From the NCBI GenBank assembly GCA_034178815.1, contig JAXFQS010000020.1:1-42132 (forward strand): a DNA stretch of 42,132 bases, written 5' to 3'. This DNA comes from JAXFQS01 sp034178815 (GTDB taxonomy: Bacteria > Verrucomicrobiota > Kiritimatiellia > RFP12 > DVOR01). The translations under genes and the position numbers were made by a program. Positions 15,497 to 23,616 of the stretch are shown here, in pieces (the stretch's first letter is position 1; each line of letters starts with the position of its first letter). The notes under the pieces are model-generated. The model was not told the DNA's origin and did no database searches. It saw nothing but the letters and a program-made list of their open reading frames with translations.

Positions 15497-17709
15497 AACG
15501 CTTCTTCGCCCTGCTTCCCTTGCTTGCCGCGACCGCCCTTCTGGCCGCCCCCTCCGCCGAACGCGAGGCCTTCCGCCACGCCCTGCTTGAGGGCGTCACG
15601 GCCATCGACCTCGACCCCGGTTGCCTCACCGGGCCGCTATTGATTGTCGGCGAAGATGCCGTCCCGCTGGCGCTGGCGAAGAACGCCGACGGCACCACCT
15701 CCTTGGCCGCCGCGGCCGCGCTCGTCGACAAGGGACGCCTCCTGTGCCTGTCGCACGACGGCTTCCTCAAAGCCAAACTTTGGCAGCGCGACACCCGCCG
15801 CCTGCTGCTCAACTTCATCCAGAGCGCCGACCCCAAGGGAACCGCCCGCCTGGCGATTTTGCGCAACCCCTCTGCCCGCGAGAGTTTCGAAGCCCTCGCC
15901 GTCCGCCCCGTCCACCCCATCGCCTCTCCCTCGCACCTCCGTCGCGGCGACATTCTCGTCTGCTCCGGCTTGAAGCCCGACGAACATCCCGCCGTGCTCA
16001 AACACCTCCGCGCGGGCGGTTCGCTCATTCTGGCCAACCTCGGCTGGGGCTTCCGCTACTTCCATCCTAACGAACCCTTCGCCGAATCCTTTGCCGACAA
16101 TCGCCTCACCGCCCCGCTGGGAATCCTGATGGGCAACACCACTGCCGCGCGCCCTTCCAACCAAGGTTTTCCCGCGGTCACCGGCACCCTTCCGCCCGGC
16201 ACCCTTGCTACCGATGCGCTCGCCGCGGCGGCTTCCGCCAAGCCTCTTGGTGCGCCGCACGGGAAGCAAGTCTCTGCCACCCTCACGCTGCTTGTCAACG
16301 CGCTTCCTGCCGGCACCGTGCCCGAGTTGGAGCGGCAGTTGGTGCAACTTTCCGAGCGTTCCGATAGCGCCCTCGTCCCCCGACCCAACCGCCCCGTCGG
16401 GGCCGGTGATATCCTCGCGCGGCTGGCGCTCATAGCCCGCCAGCGTGCGTGGCTTGCCAATCCTGAGAAGCCTTGCTCTGCCGCCCCTGCGGCCGCCGTC
16501 TACCCGGGGCTTGCCCGCGCCAATGCCCCCAAAGTCACCCGGACGGTTGCGCTCGATTTGACCATTCCGCGCTGGCATTCGACGGGTGTTTTCGCCCCGG
16601 CGGGGGCTCCGTTGACGGTTGAAATTTCGCCTGAAGCCTGCCGTCTGGGGCTGAAGGTTCGTATTGGCTCGACGGCGGATGATTTGACTTCCTGCGCGGA
16701 GTGGAAGCGGGCTCCGCTGGTCACGGTCGAACACCCGTTGCGGCAGGTTCGGACGACGCTTTCGTCGCCCTATGGTGGGCTGGTCTATCTGGTGGTGCCG
16801 GCTTCCTGTGGGGGCTCTAGGAGTCAGGCAAAGATTTCTGGCGGTATTATGGCTCCGTGGTTCCGGCTGGGGGTCGATTCGGCCGAGAAGTTCCGTCGGG
16901 AGTGCCGCGAGAGTGGGGCGCCGTACGGGGAGATTCAGGGCGAGAAGTTCATCATTTCGGCGGAGGTGTCCGAACTCCGGAATGTTCGCGATCCGGAGTG
17001 GATTGCGCGTTACTGGGATCGGGTGGTGGAGGCGTGTCGGGAGTTGGCGCAGGGGAAGGGGCGGGGCTATCCGGAGCGTATCTGTTCGGATGTGCAACTC
17101 ACGGGCGGCTGGATGCACAGTGGCTATCCGGTGATGACGCACCGTGACGCGAACACCCCCGATTGGGTGCTCGACCGTCCTCGTATGGCGGCTGGCGCGG
17201 CGTGGGGAATCTACCACGAACTTGGGCATAATCATCAGAATACGGACTGGACGCCGGAGGGTACGGCGGAGGTCACGGTCAATCTGTTCACTTGCCACGC
17301 CATCGAGCGGGTGGCGGGGGCGGACATTCGCGCGCCGCAGTTCTACACCTCCGCGACGGCGGCCCGCAAGCGGGTGCGGGAGTGGGTCGCCAAGGGGGGA
17401 ACCTTCGGGGATTGGAAGCGTGATCCGTTTCTGGCGCTGGAGGTTTACATTCGAATCAAGGAGGTCTACGGCTGGGAGCTCTATAAGCGGGTTTTCGGGC
17501 GCTATCTTGAGCCTGGATTCCGCCGTCCGGCGACGAATGACGAGAAGTGGCAGGTGTTTGCGCGGGAGTTGTCTGACGCGGCTGGGGCCGATCTGGGGGC
17601 GGTGTTGGCGGCGTGGTCGATTCCGCTAAGCCAGGAGACGCTGGCGTATTGCCGCCGGCATCCGGCCGCGCCCAAGTCGTTGACGGCGGGGTTGGCGCGG
17701 GCGCGGTGA
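15493..17709 (+). CDS. Secreted M60-like zinc metallopeptidase with TCAF-like N-terminus
   Basis: This 738-residue protein has a clear signal peptide (MKRFFALLPLLAATALLAAP). The region to about 330 resembles the GATase-like N-terminal part of TCAF/FAM115 proteins (for example KGRLLCLSHDGFL and LRAGGSLILANLGWGF). Residues about 345-470 form a beta-sandwich typical of M60-like N-terminal domains (IPRWHSTGVFAPAG). The catalytic domain holds His575, Glu576 and His579 in HELGHNHQ and the third ligand Glu593 in TAEVTVNL, which matches the extended gluzincin motif of M60/enhancin. Family members with known activity cleave mucin-type O-glycoproteins outside the cell or in the periplasm. It is coupled to the preceding small protein and lies upstream of a porin and the glycan-related genes, which fits a glycoprotein-degrading role. 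Confidence 0.88.
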   Translation: MKRFFALLPLLAATALLAAPSAEREAFRHALLEGVTAIDLDPGCLTGPLLIVGEDAVPLALAKNADGTTSLAAAAALVDKGRLLCLSHDGFLKAKLWQRDTRRLLLNFIQSADPKGTARLAILRNPSARESFEALAVRPVHPIASPSHLRRGDILVCSGLKPDEHPAVLKHLRAGGSLILANLGWGFRYFHPNEPFAESFADNRLTAPLGILMGNTTAARPSNQGFPAVTGTLPPGTLATDALAAAASAKPLGAPHGKQVSATLTLLVNALPAGTVPELERQLVQLSERSDSALVPRPNRPVGAGDILARLALIARQRAWLANPEKPCSAAPAAAVYPGLARANAPKVTRTVALDLTIPRWHSTGVFAPAGAPLTVEISPEACRLGLKVRIGSTADDLTSCAEWKRAPLVTVEHPLRQVRTTLSSPYGGLVYLVVPASCGGSRSQAKISGGIMAPWFRLGVDSAEKFRRECRESGAPYGEIQGEKFIISAEVSELRNVRDPEWIARYWDRVVEACRELAQGKGRGYPERICSDVQLTGGWMHSGYPVMTHRDANTPDWVLDRPRMAAGAAWGIYHELGHNHQNTDWTPEGTAEVTVNLFTCHAIERVAGADIRAPQFYTSATAARKRVREWVAKGGTFGDWKRDPFLALEVYIRIKEVYGWELYKRVFGRYLEPGFRRPATNDEKWQVFARELSDAAGADLGAVLAAWSIPLSQETLAYCRRHPAAPKSLTAGLARAR

Positions 17710-17852
17710 AGTCTTGTCTATCGAGGGGAGGGGGGCGTTGACAGCTTCGGGGGGCTTTTGAGCGCACTTTCGGGGGAGGGGCGCGGGCAGGTCTGGGAAA
17801 AAGTCGCGTGTTGCTAACAAGACCCAAACGGGGGCTTGCTAGACTCGGGGGC
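17710..17852. other. Intergenic interval before the porin gene
   Basis: The interval is G-rich and has no clear terminator. TTGACA occurs at about 17738 without a matching -10. TAGACT at 17840-17845 lies only 8 bases before the porin ATG, so if it is a -10 box the transcript would be nearly leaderless. No firm call. Confidence 0.3.
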
Positions 17853-19226
17853 ATGAAAACAACACGGACAGTTCTCATCCCTCTGCTGGCGGTCTGCGCC
17901 GGCACCGTGGCCTCCGCGGAAATGGAGGAATCTAAGAATAAACTCGCTTTCGACGGCGGGTTCGATATCCGCACCCGCTATGACTGGGTCGACAATCTCC
18001 CCAACGGCCCGGGGGCAGTCAAGGACGCCGCCTACAGTTATTATCGCGTCCGCAGCCGTTTGTGGGGCAAGGCGTCGTACGGGCCGTTCTCGGTCTACGG
18101 GCGGTTGGGCAACGAGTTCCGCGGCTACGACCACCACGCGAGCAAGAACGAGTTTCCGGACGAACTCTTTGTCGACAACCTCTATTTCGAGGGGAAGGGG
18201 CTCTTCGACGGGCTGTTCGACTTCCGCATCGGTCGGCAGGATATGAAGTTCGGCGCGGGGCGGATTATCTCCGACGGGGTTGGTTGCGACGGCTCGCGCG
18301 CGGCCTACTTTGACGCCATCCGCTTGAGCGTGCACCCGACTGAGAAGACGGTTGGCGACTTCTTCGGCATCTGGACGCGCCCTACCGATACCGACCTCAG
18401 GTTCGGCCAGCCCGAGTACTACGCGACCTCTTATTCCGGTCAGGAGTACGACACCGATATGACCGAGAAGGGGTTGGGAACCTACTGGACGATTAAGGAA
18501 CTTGAGGCGCTGCCGATTGACGCCTACGCCGTCTGGAAGAAGGAGTCGCGCTGGTACAAGAAGGGCAACCACGCCCAGCGCGTCCCTGGCAGGCAGTTCA
18601 CCACCATCGGCGCACGCATCACCCCGAAGCTGACCGAGAAACTCTCCGCCGAAGCGGAAGCCGCCTATCAGTTCGGTGAGACCGACGACGAGCGCAACAT
18701 TTCCGCCGTTCTTGGGTACGCCAACCTCTCCTGGAAGGAGAAAGACCTCTACGGCAAGCCCAAGTTCGGCGGCGCCATCCTCTACCTTTCCGGCGATGAC
18801 AAGGACTCCGCCTACGACAATCTCGCCGCCACCGACTCGGTCACCGGCTGGACGCCCGTCTTCAACCGTTGCACCTATATCGGCGAACTTCCCGTGAAGA
18901 TGTACGGCTCTTCCTACCGCTGGAGCAACCTCGTCTGGCCCCACGCGGAGTTGACCTGGGCACCCTTCGAGGGGCACAAACTCTTCGCCCAGTCCGGGCC
19001 TATGTACGCCGAGAAGGATGACACGGACGCCGATGGCTCGCGCTACCGCGGCTGGTACACCTTCCTGGCCTACTCCTTCCCGATTCTCAAGGAGATCCAC
19101 AACGGCCGCGGTGCCGTCACCGGCAAGGTTCAACTCGAACATATGGCTTACGGCGGCTACTACGAAACCGTCGACGCCCCCGACCAGAGTTACTTCATCC
19201 GCTGCGAACTGGCTATGAAGTTCTAG
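17853..19226 (+). CDS. Outer-membrane porin, alginate-export (AlgE-like) type
   Basis: This 457-residue protein starts with a classical signal peptide (MKTTRTVLIPLLAVCAGTVASA). It shows alternating beta-strands throughout, the family blocks YYRVRSRLWGKASYGPFSVY, LGNEFRGYDHH, DNLYFEG, FRIGRQDMKFGAGRIISDG and DGSRAAYFDAIRL, and ends in Phe (LAMKF), the usual C-terminal signal for barrel insertion. This is the alginate_exp-type 18-strand barrel family, which passes anionic sugars or other solutes through the outer membrane. The true substrate is not visible. The frame is open 15 codons upstream, but the ATG at 17853 gives the proper signal peptide. A strong terminator follows, separating it from the next run. 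Position between M60 and the enzyme cluster suggests uptake of released products. Confidence 0.85.
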   Translation: MKTTRTVLIPLLAVCAGTVASAEMEESKNKLAFDGGFDIRTRYDWVDNLPNGPGAVKDAAYSYYRVRSRLWGKASYGPFSVYGRLGNEFRGYDHHASKNEFPDELFVDNLYFEGKGLFDGLFDFRIGRQDMKFGAGRIISDGVGCDGSRAAYFDAIRLSVHPTEKTVGDFFGIWTRPTDTDLRFGQPEYYATSYSGQEYDTDMTEKGLGTYWTIKELEALPIDAYAVWKKESRWYKKGNHAQRVPGRQFTTIGARITPKLTEKLSAEAEAAYQFGETDDERNISAVLGYANLSWKEKDLYGKPKFGGAILYLSGDDKDSAYDNLAATDSVTGWTPVFNRCTYIGELPVKMYGSSYRWSNLVWPHAELTWAPFEGHKLFAQSGPMYAEKDDTDADGSRYRGWYTFLAYSFPILKEIHNGRGAVTGKVQLEHMAYGGYYETVDAPDQSYFIRCELAMKF

Positions 19227-19265
19227 CCCCGCCCCCAGTATCCCCTCCTGCAACACCCGAAGACC

Positions 19266-19302
19266 GGGGGGAACGAGGCGCTGGCCTCGTTTCCCCCCTT
19301 TT
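19266..19302 (+). terminator. Rho-independent terminator after the porin gene
   Basis: GGGGGGAACGAGGC (19266-19279) pairs with GCCTCGTTTCCCCCC (19284-19298), with one bulged base and a 4-base loop. It is followed by TTTTCGTTT. It lies 40 bases after the stop codon. Confidence 0.9.
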
Positions 19303-19522
19303 CGTTTCAACACGCGTACAAGGAAAAAAGCCCCTGTGACCCCCAAAAAACCGCGCCAGATTGTACCCAGAATCCCATTTGGCGCATTTTTTGTCCCATT
19401 TGTGAAGAAAAGGCTGGACACGACCCCATTGAAAGGTCTATTATAATCACGGAAAGGGATTTTCCCTGCCCAGATTGTACACACGCATCGCTTCCGAACC
19501 TACCTACCCGCACAGGCATAAG
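19303..19522 (+). promoter_or_regulatory. AT-richer promoter region with an 11-base direct repeat
   Basis: A perfect -10 TATAAT lies at 19442-19447, with no good -35 at the expected distance (CACGAC at 19419), which suggests an activator-dependent promoter. CCAGATTGTAC occurs exactly at 19356-19366 and 19470-19480, on either side of the -10 box and 114 bases apart. The word TCCCATTTG is also doubled around 19390. These are candidate operator sites for the long gene run that follows. Confidence 0.55.
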
Positions 19523-22500
19523 ATGAGAACAACTACCCTCCTCTGCTTCGTTGCAATCGGAGCAGCTCTAACTAGTCTCGCAGATAAATGGACCTTTGTC
19601 GGTACCGTCGCGGAAGACGGCACCTGGCCCAAGTGGAGCGATGTCTCCAATTGGAAACTCAACGACCAGCCCGCCACCACCCTACCCCCCGAAAAAACCG
19701 ATGTCGAGTGGGGTGGCTTCTACGACGGCCAAAAGATTGACCTCGACGGACTGACCATCTCCTCCAGGTTCAACTTCTCCCAGTCCGGCACCAAGGTCTC
19801 CCTCTCCAACGGCACCTGGAATGTCGATACCCGTTGGGGATTCGGCGGCCCCGCCGGCGTCCACCTCTACGCCGGTTGCACCCTTGTCGCCTACTGCCCC
19901 AACGGCTCCCAGCACTGGGGCCACCCGATGGCGACCGCCACCTTCAATGTCCACAGCGGCGCACGGTTCGAACTCACCGGCTACCACTGGTTCGACACCT
20001 TCACCGTCAATGTCGATGACGGCGGCACCTATGTCCACAATTGCCGTATGGGTATGTGCTGCAACCGCGCGGAGAATAGCTATCGCATCAACGCCGCCAC
20101 CGGCGCCCGCGTCGAGTTCCCCATCGGCGTGACAATCGAAAGCCAGTCCTACGGCGGCGGCTATATGTGGATGAAACTCGCCTCCGGCTCCACCACCCTC
20201 TTCGGCGACGACATCACCTCCCCCTCCGGGCGCGACTTCTTCCCCCGCATTGATGTGGCCGACGGCGCCACCCTCATCTTCACCAACTCCGTCCCCTTCA
20301 CCCATATCCGCACCAAGTCTGGAAGCAGTTCCGCCATCGCCGAAAACGCCACCATCCAAGTCGTCGTCGACAAAGGAATCGAGGAAAACCTCAACGCCAT
20401 CCCCTTCCGCTCCAATGTCACCGTCAACAAGACTGGAACCGGCTGCCTCGTCTGTCCCACCAACACCACCGCCTCCATCAACCTGCTAGAAGGCACCCTC
20501 TTGGCGCCCTATCCGCGCCGCGCGGCCGGCACCATCTCTGGCGCGGCTGGTACCCACCTCACGGTCACTGCAGACCAAGTCTACCTCGGCGGTTATACCG
20601 GCGAGCGTGTCGTCCAGATTGCCACCGAGGGGCTCAACCCCTTCCTTCCGGCTCTCCTCTTCCCCACCGCCGAAGCCGCCCGTGAGGCGCTCACCTACAC
20701 CACCATTCCCAAAGGCCTCACCGCCCAGGCCGATGGTCGCGCCGTCTGGCTCGTCGACCCCGCCACCGATGCCGGTTCCTCCCTGCCAACCTTCGCCTCG
20801 ACGCAAACCACCGACTACCTTTCGCCCACAGCGTGGAGCACCGGTGCCGTGCCCGAAGGCGAGGGGATCTCGGCTCGCATCTACGGCGACGGCGTGGAAG
20901 CCATCATAGCCTCGGAAATCCCCGCGCTCGACACGCTCGGCGTACTCGGCGGGGCGACCCTAGCCGTAGCCGCCGATGTCCCGCTGCCCAACCTCTATGT
21001 CTCGACCCGCGGCACCCTCGACTTCCGCGCCAGCGCCACCGCGTCCCACACGCTTGCGCTGATGGGCGGCAAGACCCTTGTCTCCGAGGCCGCCACGCTG
21101 CGCCTGCCCGCGACCGTCCGTCTCGGCGATGCCGCCCTCGAAAACCGCGGCAGGGTGGAGATTGGCTCCACCCAGTTCTCGCTCGAAGGTCGTTTCTCCC
21201 TGACGAACGAAGTCGGCGGTACGCTGGTGCTCGGGTCGGTCGATGCCTTCACGGCCCCTGTCCAGTACGATGCCTCCTTCAACATTTACAGCAAGGGCCA
21301 CGCGATTCTCAATGCCACCGTCGACTACGGTTCGTGGCGTTTCGCCGATGGCGCGACCTTCACCATCGGTCAATCTCCCCACTTCCTCGCTCCGTCTGCC
21401 GTCGCCGAAGGCACCCTCACCATTGAAGTACCCGAAGGCGCCTCCTTCGACCCCGCCGCCTTCACCTTCGCCGACGACGGAAAGCTGGTCAAACGCGGCG
21501 CGGGCTCGATTGGACTCCTTCCCGCCGCAGTCACCGCACCCGTCACCATCGCCGAAGGCTCGCTCGTCTGGAGAACCAAAGATACCATCCTGACCCTTCC
21601 GGCGCAAGTCACGATGGCCCCCGGAACCCACCTTGAACTTGCCGCCGGAGGCTTGACCCTTGGCACCCTGCCCGAAGATATCTTTCTGACCGACAATACG
21701 AGCGCCCTCTCCGAACTCGCGGCCTTCGGACCTATCGACCTGCTCCGCTGCGCCAGTGCCGCCGAAGCCCAGGCCGTGCTCGCGCGCTTCCGCTTCTCCA
21801 CCGCCATCAAAGCCTATATCGCCGAGGACGATCCCACGCTCATCCGCGTGCGGAGCAACATTTTCTTCGACGGCGGCCCAGATGGCACCATCACCGACCT
21901 CCAAAACCCTGACGGCTGGAGTTGCGGCTTCGTTCCCAAAGGCGCCGTTGGCACCATCACCGCCGTCTCCTGCGACACCTTCGCCGGCTTCGACTCCGTC
22001 TTCTCCGATTTGACCCTTGCCAGCGGCGCGAACCTGCGCGTCACGCACAACTGCGACCTTCCCAAACTCACCATCGATGCCACCTCCAGCCTGACCCTCG
22101 GCAACGGTACCACCACCCTCGACATCTTCCTCACCAACGGCTTGAACACGGCGGTGAGCCTCGCTGAGTCCGGAGCCGTCCAGTCCATCTCCCGCCTCTC
22201 TGTCGAGACCAACGCGACAGTCTTGCTTCACGCCTCGCCCGTTCTGGCCAACCTCGACCTCACCGTCAATGGCACCCTCCGGGCCGATGGCGACATCTGC
22301 CTCGGCCGCGCCGATGGCGCGCAGACCAACTACTTCGGGCTGGCGATGGATGGCGGCTCCCTCATCACCACCAACGGCGGCATCCACTTCTTCTGCCCCG
22401 TCCTGAAGAGCACCGGCGTGACCATCCCTCTCCACGACAATGTGCTCCGCAACGCCACCCTCAAGCGCCACAACGATAAGAAGTTCAGTTTCGGCACCAC

Positions 22501-23578
22501 CGATGGCACCACCCACAACCCAACCAATGTCCCCGTCCGCTTCGTCCTCGACAACACGCTCCTGACCTACTACTACGGCGGGTGGAACTATATCGGCGGC
22601 GGCGTCACGATTGAGTGCATCAACGGCGGCGGAATCTACCACCCCAACGCCCAGAACGCCGAGTTCACCCTCGCCCTCTGCGGGCTAGCCAGACTCATCT
22701 TCGGAACCGACTCCTGGTGCCATATCGGTGCCTCCTGCAGCGGCGGTTCGGTCGGCAACGGCAAGTTCTACGGTGTCTCGATGCCGAAGGACTTCTCCAG
22801 CATCATCCTCAGCAACGCCTGGTTCGGAGCCTACCACTTCGAAGGCCACGACACCCGCAAACCCACTATCGAGATTTACGGCGACTGCATCCACTCCAAC
22901 ACCTACTACAGTTGGAACTATAAGGACGCCTTCTATGCCGCCCGCCGCCTCCGTTTCCACGATGGCGCCACCCTCCAGTTCGTCACCGACAACACCAACG
23001 ACATCGGCTTGGGCATCCCCTCGGAAGGCGACGGCTCCATCTCCTTCCGTCCGCTACCCCCAAAGACCTACCGGCACTTCAACATCAAGTCCTCGGCGAA
23101 CACCGCCACCGGCACCTTGAGCGTATCTCCCGATCGCCCCAATGCCTACCTCCGCCTCACCCTCAATGCCGCCTGGGCGGGCACGGTCATCGGCAGGAAT
23201 GTCTTCTGCACGAACACGACCGCCGCCGGGCGCTATGCCACCAACACCCTCGGCAGCGTCCAACTCGTCGATGACGGTATCTTCCGCCTCTACCTCGGGG
23301 AGAAGGGCGCCTGCGACCGCATCACCTTCACGGGAGCCGGCTTCACCGGTACCGGCACGCTCTACCTCAAGGGGCCTGCCGAAGCCGTCCCCTACAACCG
23401 TTACACCATTGCCAGCGTCTTGCGCGAAGCCAACGCCCTCCCGGCTACGGTCTCGGTGCTCGACCTGGATGGAAATCCCATTAAAGGTGTCGCCCTCACG
23501 CTTGAGGACGACCCCGCCAACCCCGACCGGCAACTGGTCGTGCTCAAGCCGAGGGGTATGGCTATCATCATCTATTGA
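19523..23578 (+). CDS. Giant secreted beta-helix / G8-like repeat protein
   Basis: This 1351-residue protein has a signal peptide (MRTTTLLCFVAIGAALTSLA). Residues about 20-330 match the N-terminal module of the four paralogous enzymes nearby: CCNR at 179-182 with a following tyrosine, VVVDKGI around Asp283, and KTGTGCL. Two G8-like units with W-x5-W, P-x-G and strand-turn patterns lie near 420-500 (AWSTGAVPEGEG) and 775-860 (WSCGFVPKGAVG). The rest is Thr/Asn/Gly-rich beta-helix-like sequence. The C-terminus ends LKPRGMAIIIY, like that of the other G8-like protein. No catalytic motif is seen; an extracellular adhesin, carbohydrate-binding scaffold or autotransporter-like passenger is likely. 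No clear ribosome site precedes the ATG; the frame opens earlier at a TTG, which lacks a signal peptide. Confidence 0.8.
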   Translation: MRTTTLLCFVAIGAALTSLADKWTFVGTVAEDGTWPKWSDVSNWKLNDQPATTLPPEKTDVEWGGFYDGQKIDLDGLTISSRFNFSQSGTKVSLSNGTWNVDTRWGFGGPAGVHLYAGCTLVAYCPNGSQHWGHPMATATFNVHSGARFELTGYHWFDTFTVNVDDGGTYVHNCRMGMCCNRAENSYRINAATGARVEFPIGVTIESQSYGGGYMWMKLASGSTTLFGDDITSPSGRDFFPRIDVADGATLIFTNSVPFTHIRTKSGSSSAIAENATIQVVVDKGIEENLNAIPFRSNVTVNKTGTGCLVCPTNTTASINLLEGTLLAPYPRRAAGTISGAAGTHLTVTADQVYLGGYTGERVVQIATEGLNPFLPALLFPTAEAAREALTYTTIPKGLTAQADGRAVWLVDPATDAGSSLPTFASTQTTDYLSPTAWSTGAVPEGEGISARIYGDGVEAIIASEIPALDTLGVLGGATLAVAADVPLPNLYVSTRGTLDFRASATASHTLALMGGKTLVSEAATLRLPATVRLGDAALENRGRVEIGSTQFSLEGRFSLTNEVGGTLVLGSVDAFTAPVQYDASFNIYSKGHAILNATVDYGSWRFADGATFTIGQSPHFLAPSAVAEGTLTIEVPEGASFDPAAFTFADDGKLVKRGAGSIGLLPAAVTAPVTIAEGSLVWRTKDTILTLPAQVTMAPGTHLELAAGGLTLGTLPEDIFLTDNTSALSELAAFGPIDLLRCASAAEAQAVLARFRFSTAIKAYIAEDDPTLIRVRSNIFFDGGPDGTITDLQNPDGWSCGFVPKGAVGTITAVSCDTFAGFDSVFSDLTLASGANLRVTHNCDLPKLTIDATSSLTLGNGTTTLDIFLTNGLNTAVSLAESGAVQSISRLSVETNATVLLHASPVLANLDLTVNGTLRADGDICLGRADGAQTNYFGLAMDGGSLITTNGGIHFFCPVLKSTGVTIPLHDNVLRNATLKRHNDKKFSFGTTDGTTHNPTNVPVRFVLDNTLLTYYYGGWNYIGGGVTIECINGGGIYHPNAQNAEFTLALCGLARLIFGTDSWCHIGASCSGGSVGNGKFYGVSMPKDFSSIILSNAWFGAYHFEGHDTRKPTIEIYGDCIHSNTYYSWNYKDAFYAARRLRFHDGATLQFVTDNTNDIGLGIPSEGDGSISFRPLPPKTYRHFNIKSSANTATGTLSVSPDRPNAYLRLTLNAAWAGTVIGRNVFCTNTTAAGRYATNTLGSVQLVDDGIFRLYLGEKGACDRITFTGAGFTGTGTLYLKGPAEAVPYNRYTIASVLREANALPATVSVLDLDGNPIKGVALTLEDDPANPDRQLVVLKPRGMAIIIY

Positions 23579-23616
23579 GCCGACTGCAACAGAGGACATT
23601 CCTAGGGAACATCCGT

